A stretch of DNA of 64,000 nucleotides from Terriglobia bacterium (GTDB taxonomy: Bacteria; Acidobacteriota; Terriglobia; Terriglobales; Acidobacteriaceae). Shown one piece after another: positions 16,014-25,935 of the stretch. Numbering within the stretch: position 1 is the first letter of the stretch; each line of letters opens with the position of its first letter. The position numbers and the translations under genes were made by a program. Location of the stretch: the NCBI GenBank assembly GCA_020073185.1, contig JAIQFT010000018.1, positions 27,044 to 91,043 of the forward strand. The letters run 5' to 3'. The notes under the pieces were generated by a model. The model had not been told where the DNA came from and searched no databases. It saw only the letters and a list, made by a program, of their open reading frames with translations.

Positions 16014-16088
16014 CCGCTGCCGCAGTTGGACGCAACGCCGCCATCCCGAAAATCGGCCGCGATAGGGGACGAATGGTCCGACCCACCG

Positions 16089-16102
16089 GTGATGCGGCTC
16101 AC
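16089..16102 (+). promoter_or_regulatory. Crp-type operator, distal of three
   Basis: An exact GTGA-TGCGGC-TCAC is centred about 178 bases before the 19-heme cytochrome start and 40 bases before the next site. Confidence 0.5.
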
Positions 16103-16128
16103 GGCGAAATGTGACGCACATGGCGGGG

Positions 16129-16142
16129 GTGATTCATGTCAC
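16129..16142 (+). promoter_or_regulatory. Crp-type operator, middle of three
   Basis: An exact GTGA-TTCATG-TCAC is centred 22 bases from the third site, about two helical turns, so both would lie on the same face of the DNA. Confidence 0.55.
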
Positions 16143-16150
16143 GTTCAGGG

Positions 16151-16164
16151 GTGAGGTGTCTCAC
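16151..16164 (+). promoter_or_regulatory. Crp-type operator, proximal of three
   Basis: An exact GTGA-GGTGTC-TCAC is centred about 116 bases before the ATG at 16273. The remaining DNA up to the gene would hold the promoter. Confidence 0.55.
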
Positions 16165-16272
16165 AGCCGCATGTTCGCCGATTTGAGAACGTAGTGTTGG
16201 CCCCGCCTGCCTGACCTGCGTCACCGGCGGCAGGTTGCCGGGGCCGAACCCGGGCGAGCGAGTAGGTGCTGG

Positions 16273-18297
16273 ATGAAGGTATCGCGACAAACCGGCGGCC
16301 GCAGGCGCACCTTGCCGGGGCTGTTGTTGTTGACCACGGTCTTACTCGCCGCCGGCGTGGCCGCGCGCGCGGCGGAAGACCCGAACGAAACCTGTTTTGC
16401 CTGCCACAGCGACAGGACGCTCACCACCAAGCGCGCTGGGCGTACCGTGTCGCTCTACGTGGAAGCCAAGAGGTTCCAGGGTTCCATCCACGGCTCGCTG
16501 CCCTGCACCAGTTGCCACGCCGACCTGGAAGGCAAGGAGCTGCCGCACGAGACGCCGCTGAAGCGTGTGGACTGCGGTACCTGCCATGGCGAGGAGGCCA
16601 AGCAGCACGCCCGGTCGCTGCATGGACGGGCGGTGGCGCGCGGAGACGCGCTGGCGCCGCGCTGCGTCAACTGCCACGGAAACCACGACATCCTTTCGGT
16701 CAAAGACCCGCGCTCGCCAGTGTCGCCGTTGCAGGTGCCGTTTACCTGCGGCAAGTGCCATCGCGAGGGCACGCCGGTGCAGACGCAGCGCAAGATCGAG
16801 CAGCACAACATCATAGAGAATTATGCGGAGAGCATGCACGGCGAGGCCCTGCTGAAGAAGGGCCTGGTGGTGGCGGCGAACTGCGCGTCGTGCCACACGG
16901 CGCACAACATCCTGCCGCATACCGATCCCAACTCCTCGATTGCGCGCGCCAACATCGCCAAGACCTGCACCAAGTGCCACGCCCAGATCGAGGCGGTGCA
17001 TCGCAAGACGATCAAGGGCGAGCTGTGGGAGAAAGAGGCGCACGTGCTGCCGGCGTGCGTCGATTGCCACCAGCCGCACAAGGTGCGCAAGGTCTTCTAC
17101 ACCCAGGGCATGGCCGACGCCGACTGCATGCGCTGCCACGGCAACGCGAATCTGAAGTCGCACGACGGCCGATCGCTGGCGGTGAATGCCGCCGAGGTGG
17201 CGTCATCGCGTCACGCCAAGGTGGCTTGCAGCCAGTGCCATTCCGAGGTCAACGCCTCGCGTGTGCGCCCCTGTGAAACCATCACGTCGGCGGTGGACTG
17301 CTCGAAATGCCACGAGCAGATCGGGCAGGACTACCAGCGCAGCCTGCACGGGCAGCTGTTCGCCAAGAAAGACCCCAATGCGCCCGTCTGCAAGGAATGC
17401 CACGGCACGCATAAGGTGCTGGGAAAGCATGATCCCCAGTCGGTGACCTTCGCCACCAACGTGCCCACGCTTTGCGCTCGTTGCCATCGCGAAGGCAAGA
17501 GGGCGGCGGTGCGCTACACCGGAGTGCAGCACGAGATCATCCCGCACTATCAGGAGAGCATCCACGGCAAGGGCCTGCTGAAGAGCGGGCTGACAGTGAC
17601 GGCCACCTGCACCAGTTGCCACACCGCGCACCGCGAACTGCCGAAGTCGGACCCTGAGTCCACGGTCAATCCGAAAAACTTGCCCGCGACCTGCGGCCAG
17701 TGCCACCACGGCATCCAGGAGCAGTTCGTCAACAGCGTGCACTCGCGCACCGTAACCAGCACCAAGGAAGAGCTGCCGGTGTGCAGCGACTGCCACAGCG
17801 CGCACCAGATCCGGCGCGCCGACGAAGACGGCTTCAAACTCGACATTATGGCCAAGTGCGGCCGCTGCCACGCCGAGATCGCGAAAACCTACTTCGACAC
17901 TTATCACGGCAAAGTGTCGCGGCTGGGCTACACCAAGACGGCCAAGTGCTACGACTGCCACGGTGCGCACGACATCCTCAAGGTCACCGACCCGCGCTCG
18001 CACCTGAGCCGCGCCAACGTAGTGGAGACCTGCCGCAAGTGCCACGCCGATGCGACGCGGCGCTTCGCCGGGTATCTGACGCACGCCACGCACCACGATC
18101 CGAAGAAGTACCCGTTCCTGTTCTGGACGTTCTGGGGCATGACGTCGCTGCTGGTCGGGACTTTCATCGCCGGGGGCGTGCACACGCTGTTGTGGCTGCC
18201 GCGCGCGTTCCAGATGCGGGCCGAACTGCGCGCCGAGGAGGCCAAGGAAGCGGCCGAACTAAAAGGGCGAGAGGAGAAGCGCGATGGCGACCGTTAA
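16273..18297 (+). CDS. 19-heme membrane-anchored cytochrome c
   Basis: A 674-residue protein with an N-terminal signal or anchor, 19 CXXCH sites and one C-terminal membrane helix (about 612-642) with a charged cytoplasmic tail. Hemes 5-7 and 13-15 lie in the same module, CxxCHREG, then HGxxLLKxGL, CxSCHTAH, DPxS and C(T/G)xCH, so the protein grew by internal duplication. The topology puts the hemes in the periplasm. The cytochrome b gene overlaps its end by 14 bases, so translation is coupled. Together they probably pass electrons between menaquinol and periplasmic carriers. Confidence 0.92.
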   Translation: MKVSRQTGGRRRTLPGLLLLTTVLLAAGVAARAAEDPNETCFACHSDRTLTTKRAGRTVSLYVEAKRFQGSIHGSLPCTSCHADLEGKELPHETPLKRVDCGTCHGEEAKQHARSLHGRAVARGDALAPRCVNCHGNHDILSVKDPRSPVSPLQVPFTCGKCHREGTPVQTQRKIEQHNIIENYAESMHGEALLKKGLVVAANCASCHTAHNILPHTDPNSSIARANIAKTCTKCHAQIEAVHRKTIKGELWEKEAHVLPACVDCHQPHKVRKVFYTQGMADADCMRCHGNANLKSHDGRSLAVNAAEVASSRHAKVACSQCHSEVNASRVRPCETITSAVDCSKCHEQIGQDYQRSLHGQLFAKKDPNAPVCKECHGTHKVLGKHDPQSVTFATNVPTLCARCHREGKRAAVRYTGVQHEIIPHYQESIHGKGLLKSGLTVTATCTSCHTAHRELPKSDPESTVNPKNLPATCGQCHHGIQEQFVNSVHSRTVTSTKEELPVCSDCHSAHQIRRADEDGFKLDIMAKCGRCHAEIAKTYFDTYHGKVSRLGYTKTAKCYDCHGAHDILKVTDPRSHLSRANVVETCRKCHADATRRFAGYLTHATHHDPKKYPFLFWTFWGMTSLLVGTFIAGGVHTLLWLPRAFQMRAELRAEEAKEAAELKGREEKRDGDR

Positions 18298-19237
18298 AGA
18301 GGAAATGGAAACCGTCGTGGCGCAACCCAACCCCGCGGTTGCTATCCCCGCCGCGGCGCACGAGACGGCGGTAATTGCGAGCGACGAGTGGGGGCCGGAA
18401 GCGCCGCCCGACCACCGCGAGTTCGTGCGCTTCACCCGCCTGCACCGCGCCCTGCACGCCTGCATGATCGTCAGTTTCATTACGCTGGCACTGACCGGCC
18501 TGTCGCTGAAGTTCTCCTTCACCGGGTGGGCGCGGTTCCTGTCGCGCATGCTGGGCGGGTTCCAGGCCGCCGGCTTCATCCATCGGACCGCCGCGGTGAT
18601 CATGTTCGCCACCTTCATCGCTCACATCGTGGACCTGTTCAAGCTCAAGAAGCGCGAGTACGGATCGTGGAAGGCGCTGCTGCTGGGGCCCAATTCCATG
18701 ATCCCCATGAAGCCCGACTTGCTGGAATTCATCGCCACCATGAAGTGGTTCGTCGGACTGGGCCCGCGGCCGCAGTACGGGCGCTGGACGTACTGGGAAA
18801 AATTCGATTACTTCGCCGTGTTCTGGGGCGTGTTTATCATCGGCTCCACCGGCCTGACGCTGTGGTTCCCGGTATTCTTCACGCGCTTTATTCCCGGCTC
18901 GTTCATTAACGTCGCCACCATCATTCACAGCGACGAGGCGCTGCTCGCCACCGGCTTCATCTTCACCGTCCACTTCTTCAACACGCACCTGCGGCCGGAA
19001 AAATTTCCCATGGACACCACCGTCTTCACCGGCCACATGAAGCTGGCGGAGTTGAAGCGCGACAAGCCGCGCGAGTACGAGGCGCTGCTGGCGAGCGGGC
19101 GCATGGAGCGGCACCTGGCCGAACCGCATCCGGCGATCGTGGTGAAGACCATCCGCGTGTTCGCGTGGATGGCGTTGTCCATCGGGTTCAGCATCATTGT
19201 GTGGATCATCTACGCGATGCTGTTCGCGTACCGGTAG
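18284..19237 (+). CDS. Cytochrome b subunit of a quinone/cytochrome c complex
   Basis: A 317-residue membrane protein with four or more helices. Histidines suited to bis-His heme b lie in FTRLHRALHACM, GFIHRTAAV, IIHSDEALLATGF and FTVHFFNTHLRP, the pattern of the FdnI/HydC/cytochrome b561 type. The N-terminal 45 residues are Ala/Pro-rich and cytoplasmic. It overlaps the 19-heme gene and precedes the heme c-heme b fusion, whose C-terminal half is homologous. Its likely role is quinol oxidation coupled to the multiheme protein. The substrate is inferred. Confidence 0.88.
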   Translation: MATVKEEMETVVAQPNPAVAIPAAAHETAVIASDEWGPEAPPDHREFVRFTRLHRALHACMIVSFITLALTGLSLKFSFTGWARFLSRMLGGFQAAGFIHRTAAVIMFATFIAHIVDLFKLKKREYGSWKALLLGPNSMIPMKPDLLEFIATMKWFVGLGPRPQYGRWTYWEKFDYFAVFWGVFIIGSTGLTLWFPVFFTRFIPGSFINVATIIHSDEALLATGFIFTVHFFNTHLRPEKFPMDTTVFTGHMKLAELKRDKPREYEALLASGRMERHLAEPHPAIVVKTIRVFAWMALSIGFSIIVWIIYAMLFAYR

Positions 19238-19267
19238 GCGCCGGCGCGCAGAGAGAAGGGTCCTGGC

Positions 19268-21292
19268 ATGCTGAAACGCAACGGAGCACGCACTGCGGTC
19301 GCGCTGGCTTTCCTATTCCTGATATTCTCCGGCGCGTCGTCCTGGGCCGCCAAACAACCGAAGCAGCCCAAGATAACCGACGCCGAATGCATCGCCTGTC
19401 ATGCCGACGCGGGCCTGACCAAGGAAGTGAACGGCAAACCGGTATCGCTCGCGGTCGACCAGGAAAAGTTCAAGGGCTCGGTGCACGGCATGTTCGGCTG
19501 CACCGATTGCCATACCGACATCAAGTCGGCGCCGCATGAAACCCCGCCGGCGACACCGAAGTGCGCCACCTGCCACGCGGAGGAGAATGCCGCCTACAAC
19601 CGCGGCTTCCACGCGCAGGCGGTCAAGCACGGCGACAAGCTGGCAGCCACCTGCCAGGACTGCCATGGCAGGGTGCACGAGATCCTGCCCATTACCGATC
19701 CCAAGTCCAAGGTGCATCGCTCCAACATTCCGGCCACCTGCGGCACCTGCCACGGGCAGAAATTCGTGATGGAGGCCAGCGGGCACAGTGCGCAGCCGTT
19801 CATCAATTACGAAGAGAGTGTGCACGGCAAATCCGTCGCCAAGGAAGGCGACAAGAGCAAGGCCGCGGTCTGCACTGACTGCCACGGCGCGCACGACATT
19901 TTGAACGGCGCCGATCCGAAATCTTCCATCGCGAAAGCCAACGTTCCCTTTACGTGCGGCAAGTGCCACACCGAAGTGGAACAGAAGTACATTGCCAGCA
20001 TCCACGGCCAAGCCGTCACTAAGGGTAACTGGCAGGCCCCGGTGTGCACCGACTGCCACGGCATCCACACCATCAAGGCGCCCAGCAACCCCTCGTCTTC
20101 GGTTAGCGCGCTGAACATCTCCCGGTACACCTGCGGGCGCTGCCATGAGAACGTGCGCTTGGCGAGCGAGTTCGGTATGCCCGCGGGACGCGAAAGCACG
20201 TATTTGGCGAGCTATCACGGCCTGGCCTCGGAGAGCGGGTCCACGGTGGTGGCCAATTGCGCCAGTTGCCATGGCGCGCACGATATCCTGCCCTCGTCCG
20301 ATCCCAGGTCGAAGGTCAACCACGCCAATCTGAAGGCCACCTGCGGCCAGTGCCATCGCGGTATCAGCGACAAGTTTCTGCAGGGCAAGGTGCACGTCAA
20401 TGCGCCGCTCTCCGCCGATATCGGCAGCGTGGTGGTGCGCTGGATCCGGCGCATGTATCTGACGTTGATTCTGGTGACGATCGGGGCCATGCTGTTGCAC
20501 AACCTGATCATCTGGCGCCGCAAGGCGCTGCTGCGCCGCGACGCGCACCGCCGCATCGTGCGCCGCATGGACACTAACCAGCGCATCCAGCACCTGACGC
20601 TGCTGATCAGTTTCTTCGTCCTGGTGATCACCGGGTTTGCCCTGAAGTTCCCGGACTCGTGGTTTGCCGAGTTGCTGAACCTGAACGAGACCTTGCGCAG
20701 CATCCTGCACCGCACCGCCGGCGGCGTGCTGATCGCTGCCGGCTTGTACCACGTCGGCTATCTCCTCATCAGCGCCGAAGGGCGGCGGCTGATGCTGGCC
20801 ATGTTGCCTGAGCCCAAGGACGTGGTGGACGCGCTCGACAACATGCGTCACTACCTCGGGTTGAATGTGTCCAAGCCGCAATTCAAGCGCTTCAACTACG
20901 CCGAGAAGGCGGAATACTGGGCGCTGGTCTGGGGAACGATCGTGATGGCTGGCACCGGCTTGGCCCTGTGGTTCAAGGTGCAGGTTGGGCACACGCTGCC
21001 GCGCTGGTGGCTCGACGTCGCTACCGCCATCCACTTCTACGAGGCGGTGCTGGCGACGCTGGCGATCATCGTGTGGCACTTCTACCAGGTGTTTTTCGAC
21101 CCCGACGTGTACCCGATGAACTGGGCCTGGTACGACGGAAAAGTCTCCGTCGAGCATTACCAGGACGAGCACGGCCTGGACATCGAAACGGTGCGCCGCG
21201 CGGTGGACGTAGCTGCGGCGGAAAGTGGCGAGCCGGAACCAGTGCCGCCGGCGTCGGAGGAAGAGAAACAGCCGGTTGGTCCGCGGCATTAA
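19268..21292 (+). CDS. 11-heme cytochrome c fused to a cytochrome b domain (CbcL-like)
   Basis: A 674-residue fusion. After a signal peptide come 11 CXXCH sites (residues about 41-370), whose modules match those of the 19-heme protein (HGKSV, CTDCHGAHDIL, CGKCH). From about residue 395 there are five or so membrane helices with heme b histidines (RIQHLTLL, ILHRTAGG, AIHFYEAVLATLAIIVWHF). The arrangement is that of Geobacter CbcL, an inner-membrane quinol oxidase needed for low-potential extracellular acceptors. Homology to CbcL is my inference from architecture. It is the third gene of the cytochrome operon. Confidence 0.9.
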   Translation: MLKRNGARTAVALAFLFLIFSGASSWAAKQPKQPKITDAECIACHADAGLTKEVNGKPVSLAVDQEKFKGSVHGMFGCTDCHTDIKSAPHETPPATPKCATCHAEENAAYNRGFHAQAVKHGDKLAATCQDCHGRVHEILPITDPKSKVHRSNIPATCGTCHGQKFVMEASGHSAQPFINYEESVHGKSVAKEGDKSKAAVCTDCHGAHDILNGADPKSSIAKANVPFTCGKCHTEVEQKYIASIHGQAVTKGNWQAPVCTDCHGIHTIKAPSNPSSSVSALNISRYTCGRCHENVRLASEFGMPAGRESTYLASYHGLASESGSTVVANCASCHGAHDILPSSDPRSKVNHANLKATCGQCHRGISDKFLQGKVHVNAPLSADIGSVVVRWIRRMYLTLILVTIGAMLLHNLIIWRRKALLRRDAHRRIVRRMDTNQRIQHLTLLISFFVLVITGFALKFPDSWFAELLNLNETLRSILHRTAGGVLIAAGLYHVGYLLISAEGRRLMLAMLPEPKDVVDALDNMRHYLGLNVSKPQFKRFNYAEKAEYWALVWGTIVMAGTGLALWFKVQVGHTLPRWWLDVATAIHFYEAVLATLAIIVWHFYQVFFDPDVYPMNWAWYDGKVSVEHYQDEHGLDIETVRRAVDVAAAESGEPEPVPPASEEEKQPVGPRH

Positions 21293-21313
21293 CCAGCGGC
21301 GGGCAAGGTTGAT

Positions 21314-21360
21314 GGCCCGTGGCGTGAATCACTGGTGATTGTGATCTGCGCCCACGGGCC
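21314..21360 (+). promoter_or_regulatory. Stem-loop between cytochrome genes
   Basis: GGCCCGTGG (21314-21322) pairs with CCACGGGCC (21352-21360), and the loop contains a perfect 14-base palindrome, AATCAC-TG-GTGATT (21327-21340). There is no T run, so an RNA processing or attenuation element between co-transcribed genes is as likely as a terminator. Confidence 0.4.
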
Positions 21361-21470
21361 GAGGTTTGTCAGGAGTTTATCTTTGGCGTAAGCTGCCCGG
21401 TTGCCGTTTCTCCCAGCGCGGCCACTGGCGCCTGATCGCCGCGCGCAGCAAGAACCTGGAGGAGTTTTGG

Positions 21471-23015
<1,545 letters not shown>

Positions 23016-23105
23016 GAACAGTAAGCTGTAGCGGACACGAGATTGCAGTTAAGCGGCGCTCCGTAACTTGTGATAGGGCGATTTAGCGACAGTTACGCCA
23101 TACAT

Positions 23106-23411
23106 CTACAGATCCAGCCGTATTGGCCCGTCCTGCGGCGCAAGAGCAAGTTCTGCCGGAACCAACCGAAACGAAAGAACAGCTAAGCCGAAGTAGACCA
23201 CGGCGAAAAGAACCAACCATCTGAAGTGCCCACTGAGGGTGAGATTCTCCACGGGATACCACCGATATGTAATCAGCAGGTCAACTAAACCACAACTGAT
23301 GCCTCGTGGCCATCGCCACTTGCCATAGAAATAGACCTTGGCTCCGCAGTGACGGCATCTCCGGGGCAAGTCCCTTGGCCGAACCTTAGCTTTGCACTGT
23401 GGACATCGCAT
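23106..23411 (-). CDS. Zinc-ribbon membrane protein of unknown function
   Basis: A 101-residue protein with a zinc ribbon at the N terminus (MRCPQCKAKV, then CRHCGAKV) followed by a hydrophobic stretch (WLVLFAVVYFGLAVLSF) near the C terminus. I do not recognise a family. It is opposite in strand to the cytochrome and radical SAM genes on either side. The start at 23411 puts the ribbon at the N terminus; the frame is open 12 codons further. Confidence 0.55.
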   Translation of the reverse strand: MRCPQCKAKVRPRDLPRRCRHCGAKVYFYGKWRWPRGISCGLVDLLITYRWYPVENLTLSGHFRWLVLFAVVYFGLAVLSFRLVPAELALAPQDGPIRLDL

Positions 23412-23507
23412 TTCGGCTGATATTCGCACAGCCCGAGAAAAAACCAAAGAAGCTGCCGTAACTGGCGGTAACAGCCCTGATCACAAGTTACGCGCGAAGC
23501 GTGCTGG

Positions 23508-23521
23508 GTGACCCTTCTCAC
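23508..23521 (+). promoter_or_regulatory. Crp-type operator, distal of two
   Basis: An exact GTGA-CCCTTC-TCAC is centred about 82 bases before the radical SAM start. Confidence 0.6.
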
Positions 23522-23529
23522 ACCAGGTT

Positions 23530-23543
23530 GTGACGACTGTCAC
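23530..23543 (+). promoter_or_regulatory. Crp-type operator, proximal of two
   Basis: An exact GTGA-CGACTG-TCAC is centred 22 bases from its partner, the same spacing as the middle and proximal sites before the 19-heme gene. Confidence 0.6.
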
Positions 23544-23596
23544 GGCCTCATGTTCTCCTCCGGGTCTAGCCTTGAACCAAGTAGAGGAGAATGAGG

Positions 23597-24832
23597 ATGG
23601 AAACCGGAACCGGCCCCAAAGCGCAGTCCAAGCCGCGGCTGATTTTCTGGGAAGTCACCAAGGGCTGTAACCTGCGCTGCATCCATTGCCGCGCCACCGC
23701 CACCGAGCTGAGTTCGCCGACCGACCTGCCCACCGACCGCGCCCTCGACATCATCACGCAAATCGCCGCCTACACCAGCCCCATCCTGGTGTTGAGCGGA
23801 GGCGAGCCGCTGTACCGGCGCGACATTTTTCAGCTTGCCCGTTTCGCCACCGACCGCGGACTGCGGGTCGCGCTGGCCACCAACGGCACGATGGTGACCA
23901 AGGAACTGGCCCGCCGCATCGTGGATTCCGGCGTGCGCCGCGTTTCCATCAGCCTCGACGGCTCCGACTCCCTCACCCACGACACCTTCCGCGGTATTCC
24001 CGGCGCCTTCGATGCCGCCGTGTACGGGCTGCGCAACCTGAAGGAGCTGGGCATGTCGGTGCAGATCAACACGACCATCGCGCGCCACAACGCCCACCAG
24101 TTGCCGCAGGTGCTGGAGCTGGCGCGAGCCCTCGGCGCCGACGCGCTGCACACGTTCTTGTTGGTGCCGGTCGGCTGCGGCGTGGACATCGCGGCCGAGC
24201 AGATGGTCCCTCCCGAGCAATACGAGGAGATGCTGAACTGGTTCTACGACCGCTCGCTGGAGGGTGGCATCGAGCTGAAGGCGACCTGCGCGCCGCATTA
24301 TTTCCGCGTGGCTCGCCAGCGCCGCGCCGCAGACCGCCGCGCGGCTTCGGGCAGCGGAACGGGAGCCGGGATCGGTCCGACCGACATGATGATGCCGGGC
24401 TCCACCGGCGTCGAGATTCATCCGCAGGGCGGCAATCACGCCGCCAAGAACGCTGAGCACGCCGGCATGGGCGGTCATCCCGACGGCATGAACGCCATGA
24501 CCAAGGGCTGCCTGGCGGGAACCGGCGTGTGCTTCATCTCGCACGAAGGGGAAGTGTTCCCTTGCGGCTACCTGCCGGCGGTTGCGGGCGACTTGCGCAA
24601 GCAGACGTTTGCCGACATCTGGGAAAACTCGGTGGTGTTCAACCAGCTCCGCGACACCGACAACCTGAAAGGGAAGTGCGGCTGCTGCGAGTTCCGCAAC
24701 ATCTGCATGGGATGCCGCGCGCGCGCCTACGCCGCAACCGGCGATTATCTCGACGAGGAACCGTTCTGCGTCTATCAGCCGCGCAGCGAAGCGCTGAAGA
24801 CGCGCAAGACGGTTGCGGTGACGAACGACTGA
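23597..24832 (+). CDS. Radical SAM/SPASM protein, AhbD/NirJ-like heme synthesis family
   Basis: A 411-residue enzyme. The radical SAM cluster motif is CNLRCIHC near residue 25, followed by LSGGEPLYR. The C-terminal SPASM-like part has CLAGTGVCFISHEGEVFPCGYLP and CGCCEFRNICMGCRARAYA. KATCAPHYFR matches AhbD and NirJ, which modify siroheme-derived tetrapyrroles (heme b or heme d1 routes). A Gly/His/Met-rich insert (about 248-300) is unusual. The start at 23597 is preferred because GAGGAG is 7 nt upstream. Two operators tie it to the Crp regulon. A related peptide-modifying role is possible. Confidence 0.8.
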   Translation: METGTGPKAQSKPRLIFWEVTKGCNLRCIHCRATATELSSPTDLPTDRALDIITQIAAYTSPILVLSGGEPLYRRDIFQLARFATDRGLRVALATNGTMVTKELARRIVDSGVRRVSISLDGSDSLTHDTFRGIPGAFDAAVYGLRNLKELGMSVQINTTIARHNAHQLPQVLELARALGADALHTFLLVPVGCGVDIAAEQMVPPEQYEEMLNWFYDRSLEGGIELKATCAPHYFRVARQRRAADRRAASGSGTGAGIGPTDMMMPGSTGVEIHPQGGNHAAKNAEHAGMGGHPDGMNAMTKGCLAGTGVCFISHEGEVFPCGYLPAVAGDLRKQTFADIWENSVVFNQLRDTDNLKGKCGCCEFRNICMGCRARAYAATGDYLDEEPFCVYQPRSEALKTRKTVAVTND

Positions 24833-24843
24833 TTTTCTACGGC

Positions 24844-24898
24844 CGGGAGATCGTGCTGGTAAGCATCGTCAACCAGCGAGCCGCGGCACGATCTCCCG
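24844..24898 (+). promoter_or_regulatory. Long stem-loop after the radical SAM gene
   Basis: CGGGAGATCGTGC (24844-24856) pairs perfectly with GCACGATCTCCCG (24886-24898), and inside it CTGGT pairs with ACCAG. There is no T run. It starts 12 bases past the stop codon and could end, stabilise or attenuate the transcript. Confidence 0.45.
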
Positions 24899-25003
24899 CA
24901 AGAACAGGGTACGGCGCCTGCAGCGGCAGTGGGGCCGCGCGCGCGACTAAAGTCACAGCCTGGAGTGAGGTTGGCGGCTAACCTTCATCACGACGTTTAC
25001 GAT

Positions 25004-25858
25004 ATGGCGACGTTCCCTGCCACAGTCAAGCCCGCTCCCGTCGGCAAGGCGCGCATGCGCGCGCTGGTGATCCCACGCGAGCACGGCGCCTGGGGCCTGC
25101 TGCTGATCCCACTGATCACGGGCGCATGTGCGGGACTGGCGGTGCAGCGGAACTGGCTCTCGCTGGCGCTGTTCACCGTCGCGGCTCTGGCCTTGTTCTG
25201 GATACGCACCCCGGTGGAGAGCGCGCTGGGCACGTCGCCGATGCGAGCCCAGTCGGTGGCAGAGACCAATTGGCTGCTGCTGGCGATCGCGGTACTGGGC
25301 TCGACCGCCATGGCCTGTACTACCGTTCTGCTTTTGGAAGGCGACGATCGACTGCTGGTGCTGGGCGCGGCCGCCGCACTGGCCTTTATCGCGCAAGCGG
25401 CGGTGAAAAAGCTGGGACGCGGCGCGCGCATGGCGTCGCAACTCATCGGATCCATCGGGCTCACGCTCACCGCGCCCGCCGCCTGGTACGTTGTCACCCA
25501 ACGGCTCGACACGACCGCGCTGGGCTTGTGGCTGGTCAACTGGATTTTCGCCGGCAACCAGATCCATTTTGTCCAACTGCGCATTCACGCGGCACGCGCC
25601 GCGACTCGGCAGGAAAAGGTTCGTCGCGGACGTGGGTTCCTAATCGGCCAATTTGCCATGAGCGCCGCGCTCTTGGCGGCCTGGCGCTTACACCTGGTGC
25701 CCGCTCTGGCGCTGCTGGCGTTTGTTCCGCTGCTGGTGCGTGGCTTGCTGTGGTTCAAAGCCGGTGCAAGGCCGCTTGTGGTCAAGCGCCTCGGATGGAC
25801 AGAACTGGTGCACGGAGTAAGCTTCGGTTTGCTGCTCGTCACGGCATATCTCCTGTAG
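25004..25858 (+). CDS. YwiC-like membrane protein
   Basis: A 284-residue membrane protein with about eight helices. The signature PREHGAWGLLLIPLI lies near the N terminus, and NQIHFVQLRIHAAR is in the middle, as in the YwiC-like family. In Bacillus subtilis ywiC lies next to fnr in the anaerobic nitrate-respiration cluster. Here a Crp gene follows 77 bases downstream, a similar pairing. Some members are annotated as UbiA-like, but the aspartate-rich motifs of prenyltransferases are not evident. The function is unknown. The start at 25004 removes an unlikely N-terminal extension. Confidence 0.8.
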   Translation: MATFPATVKPAPVGKARMRALVIPREHGAWGLLLIPLITGACAGLAVQRNWLSLALFTVAALALFWIRTPVESALGTSPMRAQSVAETNWLLLAIAVLGSTAMACTTVLLLEGDDRLLVLGAAAALAFIAQAAVKKLGRGARMASQLIGSIGLTLTAPAAWYVVTQRLDTTALGLWLVNWIFAGNQIHFVQLRIHAARAATRQEKVRRGRGFLIGQFAMSAALLAAWRLHLVPALALLAFVPLLVRGLLWFKAGARPLVVKRLGWTELVHGVSFGLLLVTAYLL

Positions 25859-25899
25859 GGATCCCTCCTTTATCCGTATTTTGCAGACGTGGGTCCGGA

Positions 25900-25928
25900 C
25901 TGACGCGCGCCGCCGGGCCGCGTACAAT
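25900..25928 (+). promoter_or_regulatory. Promoter with leaderless spacing for the third crp gene
   Basis: CTGACG (25900-25905) and TACAAT (25923-25928) are 17 bases apart, and the ATG follows the -10 box by 7 nt. No Shine-Dalgarno sequence is present. Confidence 0.5.
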
Positions 25929-25935
25929 ACCGCCA

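Noticed and set aside
19313..21289. 658-codon open frame on the minus strand
   Set aside because: It lies opposite the 11-heme-cytochrome b fusion, whose CXXCH sites and membrane helices are unmistakable. Long antisense frames are expected in GC-rich DNA.
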